Shown: piece by piece, positions 9,295 through 20,203 of the stretch
Layout of the letters: every line of letters starts with the position of its first letter
Numbering within the stretch: position 1 is the first letter of the stretch
From: Candidatus Synoicihabitans palmerolidicus
GTDB taxonomy: Bacteria > Verrucomicrobiota > Verrucomicrobiia > Opitutales > Opitutaceae
Direction: 5' to 3'
Assembly (NCBI GenBank): GCA_020809425.1
Contig: JAGGDC010000002.1
Span: forward strand, 572,334 to 636,333
Length of the DNA stretch: 64,000 nt
Program-made: the position numbers and the translations under genes
The notes under the pieces: generated by a model
What the model was told of the DNA's origin: nothing
Databases searched by the model: none
What the model saw: the letters and a program-made list of their open reading frames with translations, nothing else

Positions 9295-11339
9295 GCTTTA
9301 CGGCGTACCTTGTTGAAGAAAATGGTGAAAATCGACCCGTCGACCAAAGGTAAAATTATCATCGCATCACTCACTGCGGCCAAGGGCGGTGTATCAATGA
9401 ACACTCGATCATCGCGCTTCCTCAAATCCGCCAACATCTGCTCGAAGGCTCGGCTATTGAGCACATGTGTGGGATTCTTCGCACGTCCACCGGTCGGCAT
9501 CACATCCAAATGAGGAAAGACATCCTTCAGCATGACATCATCGATTGATGCTGAGCCACCTACCACATCGATAACCCCCTTTACATTCTCGAGCTACAAA
9601 GATTTGTGGATATTGGGTTTCCTCAAATCGCAGTCAATGATCGCCACTTTTTCTCCGTGAGCCTCAAAAGTAAGCTCTAAATTTGTCGTGGTGAATGATT
9701 TACCCTCTCCAGGAATCGTACTGGTAGTAAGAATACACTTTGCATTCTTAGCCTCTTCCTTGAGCCGCAAGGCCGAGTGCAACGTCAAGAACGCTTCCGC
9801 CACCTGCCGATCTGCATTGTTAAGCACGACCTGCGCCTTCTCGACGGGATCAAGCTTTTTGATTTGAGGAATGATCCAACCAAGGGGAGGCCAATCACTG
9901 ACTCGATATCGAATGAGCTCTTCACTCGATCATCGACGAACGCTATGAAGAAAGCGAAGACCAGTCCAAGCCCGGCACCTCCGACAAACCCCAAACCCAA
10001 ATTCAAAATAATGTTGGGGGAAACATAATTCCCTTCAAGGGGGGACTGGGCTTGGTCGATAATCCGGGCATTTTGATTGTCCATGTTGCTGCCCCGCATA
10101 CGACCTACAATGTGATCATGAAGCTCCTTATTGATGACGTACTCACGTTCTTTGGCGTCATAGTCCACTGAGGCCCGACTAAGAGCGAGTGACTCCGTTT
10201 CTTGCTCAACCAAATCCAACTCGGCCGCTTCCAAAGAAGATTTGACGGCATCAAATTCTGCTTCGATTTGGTTAACCATGCCTCGAATCGCATTTGTCAG
10301 TTCTTTCTATGTCTGACTGAGTTTGGTCCGGGCTTTAATCATCCTCGGGGGCTTTGGTCGATACCGTTCTTCCAATTCGGCCATAGAGATATTTTCAGCC
10401 GCAATCTGCTGCTTCAATGCAGCGATGTGAGGATCGCTGGCCACAAACGGAAGTTCCGATATCATCCCCATATCGCCACCACGCGACTGAAGTTGCTTCC
10501 ACCGAACTTCGATATCTTTGAGCCGAGTGGATACGTTGGTCACATTCATTCCCAAGGCTTTTAATCGGTCGGTGACGATATCTCCCCTCTCGTCGAGCGA
10601 AACCATGTTATTGCGCTCACGATAAGCCTGCAGCTCCCTCGCCAACTCGTCGACTTTTTGTTTTTGCTGTTCGGCCCGCACCTTAAGCTCATCAACCGCC
10701 TTCAGCGACTCGTCCAAACGTTGCCGATTGTTGAAGTGGATGTATTCCTCCACAAAATAGTTCGCCCCTTTGGAGGCGATGACCCGATCAGGATGCTCGA
10801 ATTGAACCGCAATCACCAGACTCAGTCGCTGCGGGACGATCTTCCTATTCTTCCCCAACAAGCCATGCGGAGTCACCGGATCATCCTCCCTTCCTTCCTG
10901 ATATGGGGCCAGAAACTGCCGAAGGTCATCTCCTGTGATGCAATCAGCCACCTTTTCAATGAGGTTGGCACTCTCCACAAGCTTGACCTGCGTATTAAGG
11001 TCTTCCGCTCCACGTATCTGGTTATCAACTACGTCTTGCGTCTGCAAAACGGTGGGATCGTCGCGCAGTAACTGCACCGTTGCCGAGGCTTCGTAGATCC
11101 TGATGGCACTGACTGTGTAAACCAAGGCCGATGACAAAACGACCAGGAATACGACGATAATATACCAAATCCGTTCCCGGAGTATGAGTAGGTAGTCCTG
11201 GACACTGCGGTGAGCTGTGCCGTCTCCATCGCCGTATCCGTACGATGAATACAACCCCCTACCCCCCGTAGCCATACCCGTAGTCTGACGGGGATCCGGA
11301 TCCTGATCCTGCCCCCTTTTCTTTGTCTGAAGAACTCAT
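9295..11339 (-). pseudogene. Wzc-like polysaccharide tyrosine autokinase, broken and truncated
   Basis: The start MSSSDKEKG at 11339 lies in a different frame from the rest because of a G run near 11307. The Wzz domain follows (SVQDYLLILRERIWYIIVVF, a TM helix), then a long coiled coil, the second TM (NLGLGFVGGAGLGLVFAFF), and the BY-kinase domain with Walker A (STIPGEGKSFTTTN), A' (VAIIDCDLRKP) and B (RVFIDTPP). Lesions are TAG at 10307-10309, a frameshift near 9885 and TAG at 9594-9596. The 3' end stops at the IS3 border after KVRRKA, so the C-terminal tyrosine cluster is absent. It would have controlled polymer export with the Wza-like protein next door. Confidence 0.85.
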
Positions 11340-11356
11340 CAATTTTAAAAGACTGA

Positions 11357-11954
11357 TCAGAGAAAACTCTCTGGAACGTAAATCAAGTCGTCAGTTCTCA
11401 AGGTCCACTGCTCCGCGCTATCGCCATCAATCAGATCATCAGCATTGATGATGTGGTTCGTCACGCTGCCATCATCATTCTTTCGAGTAAGTTTGATCTT
11501 ACGTCGATCGGCCAAGCGAGTGAATCCTCCTGCCCGGGAAATTACATCGAGCAGATTCAATCCTTCTTCCCGTGGGAATTCGATCTCCCCAGGTACCGCC
11601 ACAGAACCTAGAACATTAACCGTCCGGCGGGCGTACTCCAGGACCGTGATGTTGATCTGTGGGTTAACGATCATAAAGCTCTTAGATCAGTTCCTCCGCC
11701 GCCCGAATGGTGAGACCTTTCAACTGGACCCTTCCCACTAGCGGTAATGTAACGACCGCTTCACGGGAAATTCGAAGCTCCCGATCCATGTCTGGTTCCT
11801 GAAAGACCCGGATCTGCAAGAAGTCTAATGGCTGTAAGACATAATCGTCTGAGCCTTCAGAGGACTTGGATTGAGGCGACAGGCTCGATTGCTGGCCAAG
11901 ACCAACGACGGGCATGGTCAGCACTAGGCTTATGAGGATACAAACGATGCGCAT
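11357..11954 (-). pseudogene. Wza-like polysaccharide export protein (Poly_export/SLBB), broken
   Basis: It has a signal peptide (MRIVCILISLVLTMPVVG) and the Poly_export domain (YVLQPLDFLQIRVFQEPDMDRELRIS, VTLPLVGRVQLKGLT), then an SLBB domain (VLGSVAVPGEIEFP, LLDVISRAGGFTRLADRRKI). It is closed by a stop right after AAEELI (11682-11684), and a frame change in the same place means the SLBB half is read separately from MIVNPQINITV. The gene is about 200 codons, which fits short Wza homologues of Verrucomicrobia. It lies between the beta-barrel gene and the wzc-like gene on the same strand, probably in one operon. Confidence 0.8.
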
Positions 11955-12024
11955 ATAAAAAAAGGAAGAAGACCTTTACGACCTTCTTCCCAATTTTCAA
12001 TGAGTGAATAGAACTTTGTGCAAA

Positions 12025-13197
12025 TCAGTAGCAAAGCTGAGCCGAAAGGCTGAAGACTGAATTGTCAAAGTCGCCGCCTACAGACCCACTGTCATTGTCT
12101 TGGTAGTTAAAGGCACCCATAACCTTGAGGTATTGGTTCACCGCGTACTCACCACTGATCGAACCCATCAGATAGGTATCCGCCGCCTTAGCGAAGTAAT
12201 CGATTTCTCTGACTGAAACCCGCGAAGCGATGCTGAAGTCCGGGTCAATTTTCGAACGGAATCCCACAAACACGTCCATATTTTCCTGTGAAGCGCCAGT
12301 TCCTGACGTACCGCAGTCATTCGATGCACCAAACGTAAGCGATGTTTTCGAAGAGTAGGCGTAAGTGAAATTGGACTCCAAACCGAGTGATGTGCGAAAT
12401 GATCCGATTTTAACGCTCCGATCACTCACACCCACACGAAGGAAACCTGACAACTTCGGCGTGAACTCACCTCGTGCTCCCACCGCATCGCATAGAACCA
12501 ATTCTCAGAATCCGCTCCAGCCTTGTCACTGTTGATTTCCCGGTACTGGGTCGTGAAGTCGTGAAGCTCAGATCAACCTTGGGGGGGCATCTCATAGTAA
12601 AGTCGAAGCGGAATTTTCGTGTTTATCCGGTCTGTGCAGGACGGTAAATCGTAGTCGGTATCCACTCGATCCAATCCAAACTGGATGAAAGCCTTCGCGG
12701 ATAGCTCCATCTCGTGCTCGTGCTCTGCTCCCGCGGTGAACACATTTCGGTGGGACAGGGCCGGGGAACGAGCGTCCACGGTATTGGAATTCAACTGCAC
12801 GTAGGAAACCTTCAGAGTGGTCTTGGAAGACGCATCTTTGTGAGTGGCGTTGAAGGACAGATTAGAGAGTTCCGAATCCAAATCACCATTGTCACTGTGG
12901 CGAGTAGTGGTTTCTACGTAGGCCAAACGACCCGAAAGCAGCGCGTTCTTGCCGAACTCGTAAGGACAAACCGGGGGCAAATTTGAAGACCGTGTCACTC
13001 AAGACAGGGTTATTCGGCTCAGTCTGACCCGTGGCCAAATAATCACTGCCCAGTGTCAGGTTATCATTGGCTTCAATCGCCACCTTGGCAGTGACGAAAA
13101 GTTCGGCGCTGCTACCGACCGCCATAAATGGAGCGGCGTAGCTCGCGCTAGCGATGAACAACAATCCAATGGTTGCGGAAATTGAGGTCTTCTTCAT
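12025..13197 (-). pseudogene. Outer-membrane beta-barrel protein of the EPS locus, frameshifted
   Basis: The N-terminus MKKTSISATIGLLFIASASYAA is a clear signal peptide. The mature part alternates short amphipathic strands (TAKVAIEANDNLTLG, TTLKVSYVQLNS, SGFLRVGVSDRS, SIASRVSVREIDYF) and ends in an aromatic strand (FSLSAQLCY), the pattern of a 2-3 barrel outer-membrane protein. It is found in three frames with breaks near 12990 and 12500-12573. It is the first gene of the minus-strand run leading into the Wza- and Wzc-like genes. A role in polymer secretion is inferred only from this context. Confidence 0.7.
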
Positions 13198-13347
13198 AGT
13201 GCTTCTAGATTAGACGGGCGAGTGTCAGATGAAATGCTTAAATCAAGCGCTTAATTGCAAAAGACTTGTTACCAAAGTCGACTAAGAGCGGATCAATCGG
13301 CTGGTGCAATGGCGGATTGTGCCGCACGATCTATGCCACAAAAGACA

Positions 13348-15019
13348 ATGAATAACAGTTCCGCCAAACACCTCGATGACCGCCCTAAGAAGAAGATTTT
13401 TAAGGGCTGACAACGCTTGATTCCGCTTTATGTGTTTCGTTCTAGCGATGGTTGGAAGGTCCAAATTTTCCAGAAACAGCTGCTTACTTGGTGCGGAATT
13501 CTACTAATTAGCAGTTACTTCGGTGCTGGACTGCTGCTTTTCCTAAAGGACCGCTATCGCCACGACCTAGAAGGTATATCCCTGGCCGACCGCATCTACC
13601 CACCTCGCTGGGAAAACTACAATCGAGCTCGAGGAGACGCCTACATCGTCCAAGCGCCACTCTCTCTGGAAAAAGGTCTGTTCGCCAAAGCTTTCCATCA
13701 AGTGAGGGCGGGCCTCGCCCGCGCCTCCGGTAACTTGATCGGTCGAAATGTACTTGCTGACATGTATCTCGCATCCGGTCGCATCGATCTGGCCCAAACC
13801 GTCTTGGTGACCGGCCTGAAATTCCATTCCGGCTCCAAGGATTATCTCCAACGCACGTTTTCGTTCCTGTTTAAGCGCCAGCAAGACACTCAAATCATCC
13901 AGTTGGCGAATGCGCTCCTCCCAAAGATTCCCCCCCGATTCCAGTAATTCCGATTTCCTCGCGACCGCGCTGGCCACGGCCTACTTCTATCGAGGCAATT
14001 TGATCAGGCTGAAGATACCCTGAGCGCGAACCATAGGAACCACACTCCCGACGGGCGCTTCTTAAGAGCCCGTAGTGAATGGGATCGTGGGTACCAAGAT
14101 CTCGCACTCGCCTTGATTGAGCAACTCGAGCACGAGTTCCCTCACGATCCCAATATCTACCGAACCAATATTCAGTGGTTGTTGGACTTGGACAAAACTG
14201 CCCAAGCCCGCCGCACGAGCTTGATGAGACGCTTACGTTATCCCGATCAAGCTCAACCTAGGATCGACTTGCTCTACTGATTCGATCGTGTCGACGACCA
14301 TGACTCGATCATTAACGAAGCGACAGACCTGCTCACCCACTTCGCAAACGACTCCGGTGCGGTTACGTTGCTGGGAGATTTTGCCGCGAACACAGGCCGA
14401 CCAGACATCGCGCAGAAAGTCTACGATCACGCCCTCAACTTTAATCTGCCGATCGAAGATCCCGCCCTCATGCTCGTGGAGTCTCGGATCGTGGCCGGCA
14501 ACTACCAAAGCGCCATCGAACTTACCCGCGAATTCATGGAGGCAAACCCGGACTGGGAAACTCGGCTCGCTCCAATTTTCAACGGTCTCCAATCCATCGC
14601 GTACTTTGCCATGGGAGACCGGGAATCCGCCAGTCTCTACTTGGACAGCTTCCTCAACCTCCCAACAATTCGCGCTGAAAACCTCGTGGCGGTATCAAAT
14701 CGACTTCGCAAAGTGGGAGCCAGCCGCCGAATCGCGTCGCGTCCTCCAGCACGCGGTGCAAACCGATCCGCTTAATCAAGCCGCCCTGGCGCGACTAATC
14801 GAATTCGATCTGGAAACATCTGACGCCCCAGACCTTTCGTCCAACCTGCGGCATCTCCTTGATATGCGGCGACCTTCGCCCCAACTCCTCCAAAAGGTGT
14901 ATCGCCGGCTTGGACAGGATCGTTTTGTTTTCGTCGAGTCTCGCAACAAGTTGCTGAACGCAATCACCAACGTGCTTGCAGACCGGCCTGCCAATGAGCC
15001 TGCCGCTTCTCGATCCTAA
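13348..15019 (+). pseudogene. TPR-like membrane-anchored protein, broken
   Basis: ATG 13348 gives MNNSSAKHLDDRPKKKIFKG, an in-frame TGA at 13408-13410, one TM helix (LLTWCGILLISSYFGAGLLLF), then helical repeat pairs of TPR type (KGLFAKAFHQVRAGLARASG, NVLADMYLASGRIDLAQTVL, LLGDFAANTGRPDIAQKVYDHAL). Further lesions are an indel in the C run near 13930, another near 13998, a TGA at 14278-14280 and an indel near 14720. It is divergent from the beta-barrel gene. Proteins of this shape occur next to EPS/PEP-CTERM loci, but I cannot assign a function. Confidence 0.65.
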
Positions 15020-16149
15020 TTCCGAGCTGCCTGGTAATCTTTTAATAGCGTGAGCAAGCGCCCATTCTGTGACTCGGTGCCTACTGTCACCCGAATCCAC
15101 TCAGGGAGGCCATATACGTCCACCGGACGCACAATCACCCCGAGTTTTTGCAAGTCGCGGAATACCTTCGCCCCTTCCCCAACCCGCACGAGGATAAAAT
15201 TCCCGACACTCGGCACGTATTCCAAATTCAAATCCTCGAATCCCGCCGCCAACTGAAGCAGTCCCGCCTTGTTCTCCTGACGACACCGCTCAACCCATTC
15301 CCTATCGTCCAACGCCGCCAACGCTCCAGCTTGTCCGATCGCGTTCACATTGAAGGGTTGTCTCACCCGCTGCAGCCGTCCGGCCATCTCCTCAGTCGCA
15401 ATCGCATAACCCACTCTCAACGCCGCAAGTCCGAAAATCTTTGAGAAGGTCCTCAGGACCACAATTTTACGCCCTTTCGCGAAATAGTCCGTCCAATCAC
15501 TCGTCTCGTCGAGATACTCAGCATACGCCTCATCCAAAACGACGACGACGCGCTCCATTAGTGCCTCCACCCACGCACGCACTTCGGCTGCCGCATTGAG
15601 CGTCCCGGTGGGATTGTTCGGACAAGGCAGGAAAACCATTTTCGTTCGCTCCGTTATCGCCGCAGCCATCGAGTCGAGGTCGTGCAAATGATTCACCAAC
15701 GGCACTTCCACCGCTGTCGCCCCAAAGAGAAGCGTCACCAGCTTGTAAACGATGAACGCCGACGTCCCCATCACGGCTTCGTCTCCCGGTCGCAAAAAAA
15801 CATGCCCCAATAACTCGAGCAGTTCGTTCGATCCATTCCCCACCACGATCTGGCTCGGCTCCACGCCATGCCGCTCTCCCAAACGGGCTCTGAGCTTCAC
15901 ACTCCCTCCATCCGGATACAACGCCGAGTCTTCAATCGCCCGCCGCATCGCCTCCAGTGCCTTGGGTGAAGTGCCCAAAGGGTTTTCATTCGACGCTAAT
16001 TTAATAATCCCCGTCGGATCCAAGCCCAATTCCCTCGCCACATCATCAATAGGACGCCCGGGCTGATAGACAGGCTGAGTTAAAACGCTGGGGGCGACGA
16101 GATCTGTGAGCTTCACTTCTTCAACCAACACGATTCGACAATCGCGCAA
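15016..16149 (-). CDS. hisC: Histidinol-phosphate aminotransferase
   Basis: The intact 377-residue PLP-dependent fold-type I aminotransferase makes histidinol phosphate in histidine synthesis. Visible features are KLASNENPLGTSP near the N-terminus, LPCPNNPTGT, VVLDEAYAEYL and the Schiff-base Lys237 in RTFSKIFGLAALRVGYA, with the phosphate-binding Arg in the same block. Length and order are normal. ATG 16149 adds 11 residues before GTG at 16114-16116 (VKLTDLVAPS), and that GTG is the likelier start by family alignment. Its integrity in a region full of broken genes suggests continued selection for histidine synthesis. It overlaps the end of the TPR gene by four bases, tail to tail. Confidence 0.9.
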   Translation of the reverse strand: MRDCRIVLVEEVKLTDLVAPSVLTQPVYQPGRPIDDVARELGLDPTGIIKLASNENPLGTSPKALEAMRRAIEDSALYPDGGSVKLRARLGERHGVEPSQIVVGNGSNELLELLGHVFLRPGDEAVMGTSAFIVYKLVTLLFGATAVEVPLVNHLHDLDSMAAAITERTKMVFLPCPNNPTGTLNAAAEVRAWVEALMERVVVVLDEAYAEYLDETSDWTDYFAKGRKIVVLRTFSKIFGLAALRVGYAIATEEMAGRLQRVRQPFNVNAIGQAGALAALDDREWVERCRQENKAGLLQLAAGFEDLNLEYVPSVGNFILVRVGEGAKVFRDLQKLGVIVRPVDVYGLPEWIRVTVGTESQNGRLLTLLKDYQAARN

Positions 16150-16170
16150 AAGCCAAATAACGAATTCCTC

Positions 16171-16948
16171 ATGCTCCGACGCCTACTCCTCCCGCCGGCC
16201 GCCGTCCTCCTTTGCCTCGGCATCCTGCTCCCCATCCAGCTGCACAGCGCCTCCCAGATAACTCGAGGCACGATCGATGGCGCGCATTTTGCCATCGCCA
16301 CACCTGCCGACCGGGAATGGAACCACCAAATCCTCCTCATTGCCCACGGCTATCGACCTGAATCCGCCCCGCTCGTCGCCGACTTGTTTCCCGATCAACT
16401 CGCCTACCGCACCCTGCTCGATGAGGGATGGATTATCGCTAAAACGAGTTACCATCGCAACGGTATCATTGTCGCTGATGCCATTACAGACCTCGACAAC
16501 CTTCGCGCCCACCTCGCCAGTCTGTACGGATCGCCTCGCAAAGTCCTACTGACCGGAGACTCCATGGGCGGCACCATCGCTACCCACCTCGCCGAACGTG
16601 GAGGTGATCTTTACGATGGACTGATCGCGATTGGAGCCGCCTTGGATTTGCACGAGCCCCACGGTGCCGTCGGGATCACTCTACAACCTCGACTCCCTCT
16701 CCTTTTCATCGCCAACCGCAGCGAAATCGCGGGCCCCCGTGACTACCTCGCCCACGCCATTCCCCGATTTTCGCGCGCCTTCCCTTTTTCGCATTGATCG
16801 AGATAGACACGTCAATGTGAACCAGGCCGAACGTCTCTACGCGATCAGATCCATGAACTTGTGGCTCGATCAAGGACGCGATATGCTGCCGTCCCTCTCC
16901 GGAAAAAGAGAACACGACGCGACCCAAAACCCCACCCCCCGGTCCAGA
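16171..16948 (+). pseudogene. Secreted alpha/beta hydrolase, frameshifted and cut by IS4
   Basis: A signal peptide (MLRRLLLPPAAVLLCLGILLP) precedes an alpha/beta hydrolase: ILLIAHGYRP (oxyanion loop), nucleophile elbow LLTGDSMGGTIA with the presumed Ser, and DRHVNVNQAER with the presumed His. A one-base shift near 16785 separates the His-bearing end from the rest. The frame then runs into the IS4 left end at 16949, so the last few residues are replaced. It is divergent from hisC. The substrate is unknown. Confidence 0.7.
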
Positions 16949-18473
16949 ATGGCGCTTAGTTAGGCGAGCGGTTGCGTGAGATTGATCGTCCGTCAAACCT
17001 TCTAAGTTAATGCCTAATAATAGGTTGAGGAATACTGGCTTATTGGTAGTGCAACTACATGAAGATCAACACGTTGTATCTGCCAGGGTTTTCGCATCGC
17101 TTGTGTGGGAGACGCTCCAATGGTGCGGCCGCTAGACTGATTGAGCGGGCGGTTAAGCTCGATGGGCTCGCGGCGCTGGTGGCGCGCTTTGTGGCTCCGA
17201 GCACATTGGCAGGCATCGGTAAGCGGGACCGGATCTTTACGCCTTGGGTGACCTTTTGCGCGTTTTTTTGGCAAGTGCTGCAGCGTGGTGCGAGCTGCCG
17301 CGATGCGGTTCGCCGGGTGCAAGCATGGCATCTGCAGGCCGGGGCGGCGACGTCGGTCGACGATGCCACCGGTGGCTATTGCCAAGCCCGGGCGCGGTTG
17401 CTGATCACGGTCTTGCGCACCGTATTCAGCCGTCTCGTGAAGGTGGCTCATCAACGCACCCGCGAGGCCGATCATTGGCTCGGTCACAACGTGAAGGTGA
17501 TCGATGGCGGCGGGCTTTCCATGCCCGACACCACGGCCAACCGGAAAGTCTATCCTTACGCGGGGTGCCAGCGCAAAGGATGCGGTTTCCCCACCGGCCA
17601 GATGGTGGGAATGTTCTCCCTGGCAACCGGCCATTTGGTGAAGTTCGTCCTGTCCTCATGGAAGGCGAGTGAGGCCCCGCTGGCGCGCCAATTGATCAGT
17701 TGGGTGCACAGGGGAGAGGTGCTCCTGGCTGATCGCGGGTTCTGCAACTGGATTTTCATCAGCCTTTTGCAACGCAAGGGTGTGGATGTGGTGATGCGCT
17801 TGCATCAATCGCGTCGGACAGGCACCGGCAAAGTCTGCTGGCCCAAACCCCAGCGACAGGGCCGGTGGGAAAAATGCTTGTGGAACGAGCTGCCTGAGAG
17901 CCTGACTTTGCGCGTGGTGCGCTTTCGAACCGAGGTGCGCGGCTTCCGCACCCAGCACATCGCGGTGGTGACCACGCTGCTCGATGAAGAAAAGTATCCC
18001 GACGCGGCCATTGCCCAACTCTACCTGCGCCGCTGGCAGGTGGAACTGAACTTCCGGGACATCACGACGACCCTCGGACTCGACGTGCTACGCACGCGCA
18101 CCCCGGCGATGATCGAAAAAGAAATCCCCTTGCAGGCCATCGCCTACAACTTGGTGCGCCTGCTCATGCTCGAAGCCGCACGCCAGCATGACGTGGCACC
18201 AATGCGCCTGTCTTTCCAAGGCACCATCAGCACGCTACGGGCGTTCGCCCACCTGCTCTCAGGCAGTGCGCGCGAAGCGAACCAACGCTTCGAAGATCTG
18301 CTCCTCGCATTGGCCGCCGACCCGGTGCCCTAACGCCCGCATCGCAGTGAACCACGCGCCGTCACACGAAGGCCCAAAGTCTACCAACTAATGACCAAGC
18401 CTCAGCGGCACATGCGCGTATCCAAATCACGGCTACTAAAATAGACGAATAGACCCCTTAACTAAGTGCCATT
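16949..18473 (+). mobile_element. IS4-family insertion sequence
   Basis: The terminal inverted repeats are AATGGCGCTTAGTTAGG at 16949 and the complement of AATGGCACTTAGTTAAG ending at 18473. The element is about 1525 bp with a single transposase gene in between. The outer flanks show a weak direct similarity (CACCCCCCGGTCCAG left, CACCCCTGGGGCAG right), which may be a degraded target duplication. It separates the 3' end of the hydrolase gene from the 5' end of the hybrid kinase gene. Confidence 0.8.
17059..18333 (+). CDS. IS4-family transposase (intact)
   Basis: This is the only transposase in the window without a lesion: 424 residues, start ATG 17059. The DDE_Tnp_1 core shows VIDGGGLSMPDT (first Asp), LLADRGFCNW (second Asp) and the IS4 signature YLRRWQVELNFRDI with the catalytic Glu, i.e. 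the Y-(2)-R-(3)-E-(6)-K/R-type motif. An N-terminal helical region with KRDRIFTPWVTFCAFFWQVL is usual for the family. It is probably able to transpose, so it is likely the most recent arrival among the insertion sequences here. Confidence 0.9.
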   Translation: MKINTLYLPGFSHRLCGRRSNGAAARLIERAVKLDGLAALVARFVAPSTLAGIGKRDRIFTPWVTFCAFFWQVLQRGASCRDAVRRVQAWHLQAGAATSVDDATGGYCQARARLLITVLRTVFSRLVKVAHQRTREADHWLGHNVKVIDGGGLSMPDTTANRKVYPYAGCQRKGCGFPTGQMVGMFSLATGHLVKFVLSSWKASEAPLARQLISWVHRGEVLLADRGFCNWIFISLLQRKGVDVVMRLHQSRRTGTGKVCWPKPQRQGRWEKCLWNELPESLTLRVVRFRTEVRGFRTQHIAVVTTLLDEEKYPDAAIAQLYLRRWQVELNFRDITTTLGLDVLRTRTPAMIEKEIPLQAIAYNLVRLLMLEAARQHDVAPMRLSFQGTISTLRAFAHLLSGSAREANQRFEDLLLALAADPVP

Positions 18474-18559
18474 CACCCCTGGGGCAGTGGATTGACCACC
18501 ATCCGACGCTCCGACCACAGCGAGACGTCGGTCGTTCTCGGTTTGCATCACCACGTTAG

Positions 18560-20159
18560 TCGCCGCGGCGAATTGCTTCGTGTCGTCGGGTTTCTTCGTC
18601 CGCCCAAGCATCCAACCGCGCCGCGACCGCTGCCCCCTTCGCCCATGCCGCCGCTTCCGCTCCTTCGCTCAACCCCGACATCCTCAACGCTCTCAGCGAA
18701 GCCGTCATCATTACCGACGACCAAGGCCACATCACACTCTGCAACCGTAAAGCGGAGCAGTTCACCGGCCGGCCGGCCGCCGCCGTGGCGGGCCGCCCCA
18801 TCGACGAAGTATTCCGTCTCGTCACCGTCGAGGATCATCGCCCCGCCTCGGATGCTCTCGAACTCGCCCTGGGAACCGACGGCCCGCCTCCGCTCTTAAC
18901 CGAGCACGCGCTCGATTCCGACGCCGCTCCTGCCCGGCCCATCGTCTGGACCGCCCGCCAACTCCGAAATAATGAGCAACAGGTGATCAGTCTCATCATC
19001 GTCTTCCGCGACCCGCAAGAGATGTCTCTCAGCCCCGAGGAACTCATCCGCACCAATCGCTTCGACTCCTTGGGTCAACTCGCCGGTGGCATTGCCCACG
19101 ATTTCAACAATCCGCTCTCCACCATCCTCGGCGCCATCTCCATCGCCAAAGACAATCGCGATTACGACAAACTGGGCGACGCCGAAACCGCCTGCATGAC
19201 GGCCAAAACCCTCACGCGCCAACTCCTCTCCTTCGCCAAGGGAAATCCCGGCGGCACCTTCACGGTCTCCCGTCCGACCGATATTCTTCGCGACGCCATC
19301 CGGGTCGCCTCCGCCGGCAGCCCCGTCATCGTGGCACTCGATCCCGACGAATCCGCCAGCCCCGTCGAAGTCGACCGCGGCCAGATGATTCAGGTATTCC
19401 AAAACCTCATCATCAACGCCATGCAGGCCATGCCCGACCCGTCCCAAGGTCGCATCGACATCTCCTGCCGCACCATCACCTTGCCCCCGGACAGACTCCC
19501 GGGCCTCAGCGGAGGCGACTACGTGCAAATCGAGGTGAAGGACAACGGTGCCGGTATCCCCGACGACAAAATCGACCGCATATTCGAGCCCTTCTTTACG
19601 ACCAAAAAAACTTGCACCGGTCTCGGCCTCGCCACCGTGCTTTCCATCATTCGTAAACACGGCAGTCAACTCGGGGTCGATTCCACGGTGGGCGTCGGGA
19701 CCACGTTCACCTCCTTTCTGCCCATCACCGAAAAGTCCCTTGAAACCGGTGTGCGCAAATCCGCCACCCTGCGTGACGGCACGGGCCGCGTGCTGTTCAT
19801 GGACGACGAAAAACAACTTTGCGAAATCACCAAAACGATGCTCGAGAGCCTGGGCTACAAGGTGCAACATCGTGCACCACGGCGAAGACACCCTGACCCT
19901 GTACCGCCGCTACCACGCCGTAAACCGCCCCTACGACGTCGTCCTGCTCGATCTCACCATCGTCGGCGGCATGGGCGGCGAAGAAACCTTCAATAAATTG
20001 CGTGAAATCGACCCCGATGTCCGCGCCGTCGTGTCCAGCGGCTACGACAACGATGAATTGGCTCGGGACTTCCTGGACGCCGGCTTCTGTGGTTACCTCA
20101 CCACACCCTACCGGATCAACGAACTCGGCAACATGCTCAAAGCCGTCCTCGGCGGCTGA
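18560..20159 (+). pseudogene. PAS-histidine kinase-receiver hybrid, 5' end lost, frameshifted
   Basis: The frame is open from 18560 after a TAG, without a convincing start codon before the PAS domain (AVIITDDQGHITLCNRKAEQFTG). The HisKA box LAGGIAHDFNNPLSTILGA (phospho-His), the N box, and the ATPase motifs DNGAGIPDDKIDRIFEPFFTTK and GLGLATVLSI follow, then a receiver with MDDEKQ and LLDLT. An indel near 19868 splits the receiver between two frames. The usual receiver Lys is Thr (LTTPYRINEL). The 5' end lies against the IS4 element, so its N-terminal part and promoter may have been separated by the insertion. Confidence 0.8.
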
Positions 20160-20203
20160 TGCTCACGCTGCATCCGAGCGACTCGATACCGGCGCCCATC
20201 CCC

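Noticed and set aside
7985..9300. A 3-bp target duplication (TTT) for the IS3 element
   Set aside because: The right flank starts GCT, so the bases directly at the ends do not match. Both flanking genes are truncated, which fits a junction better.
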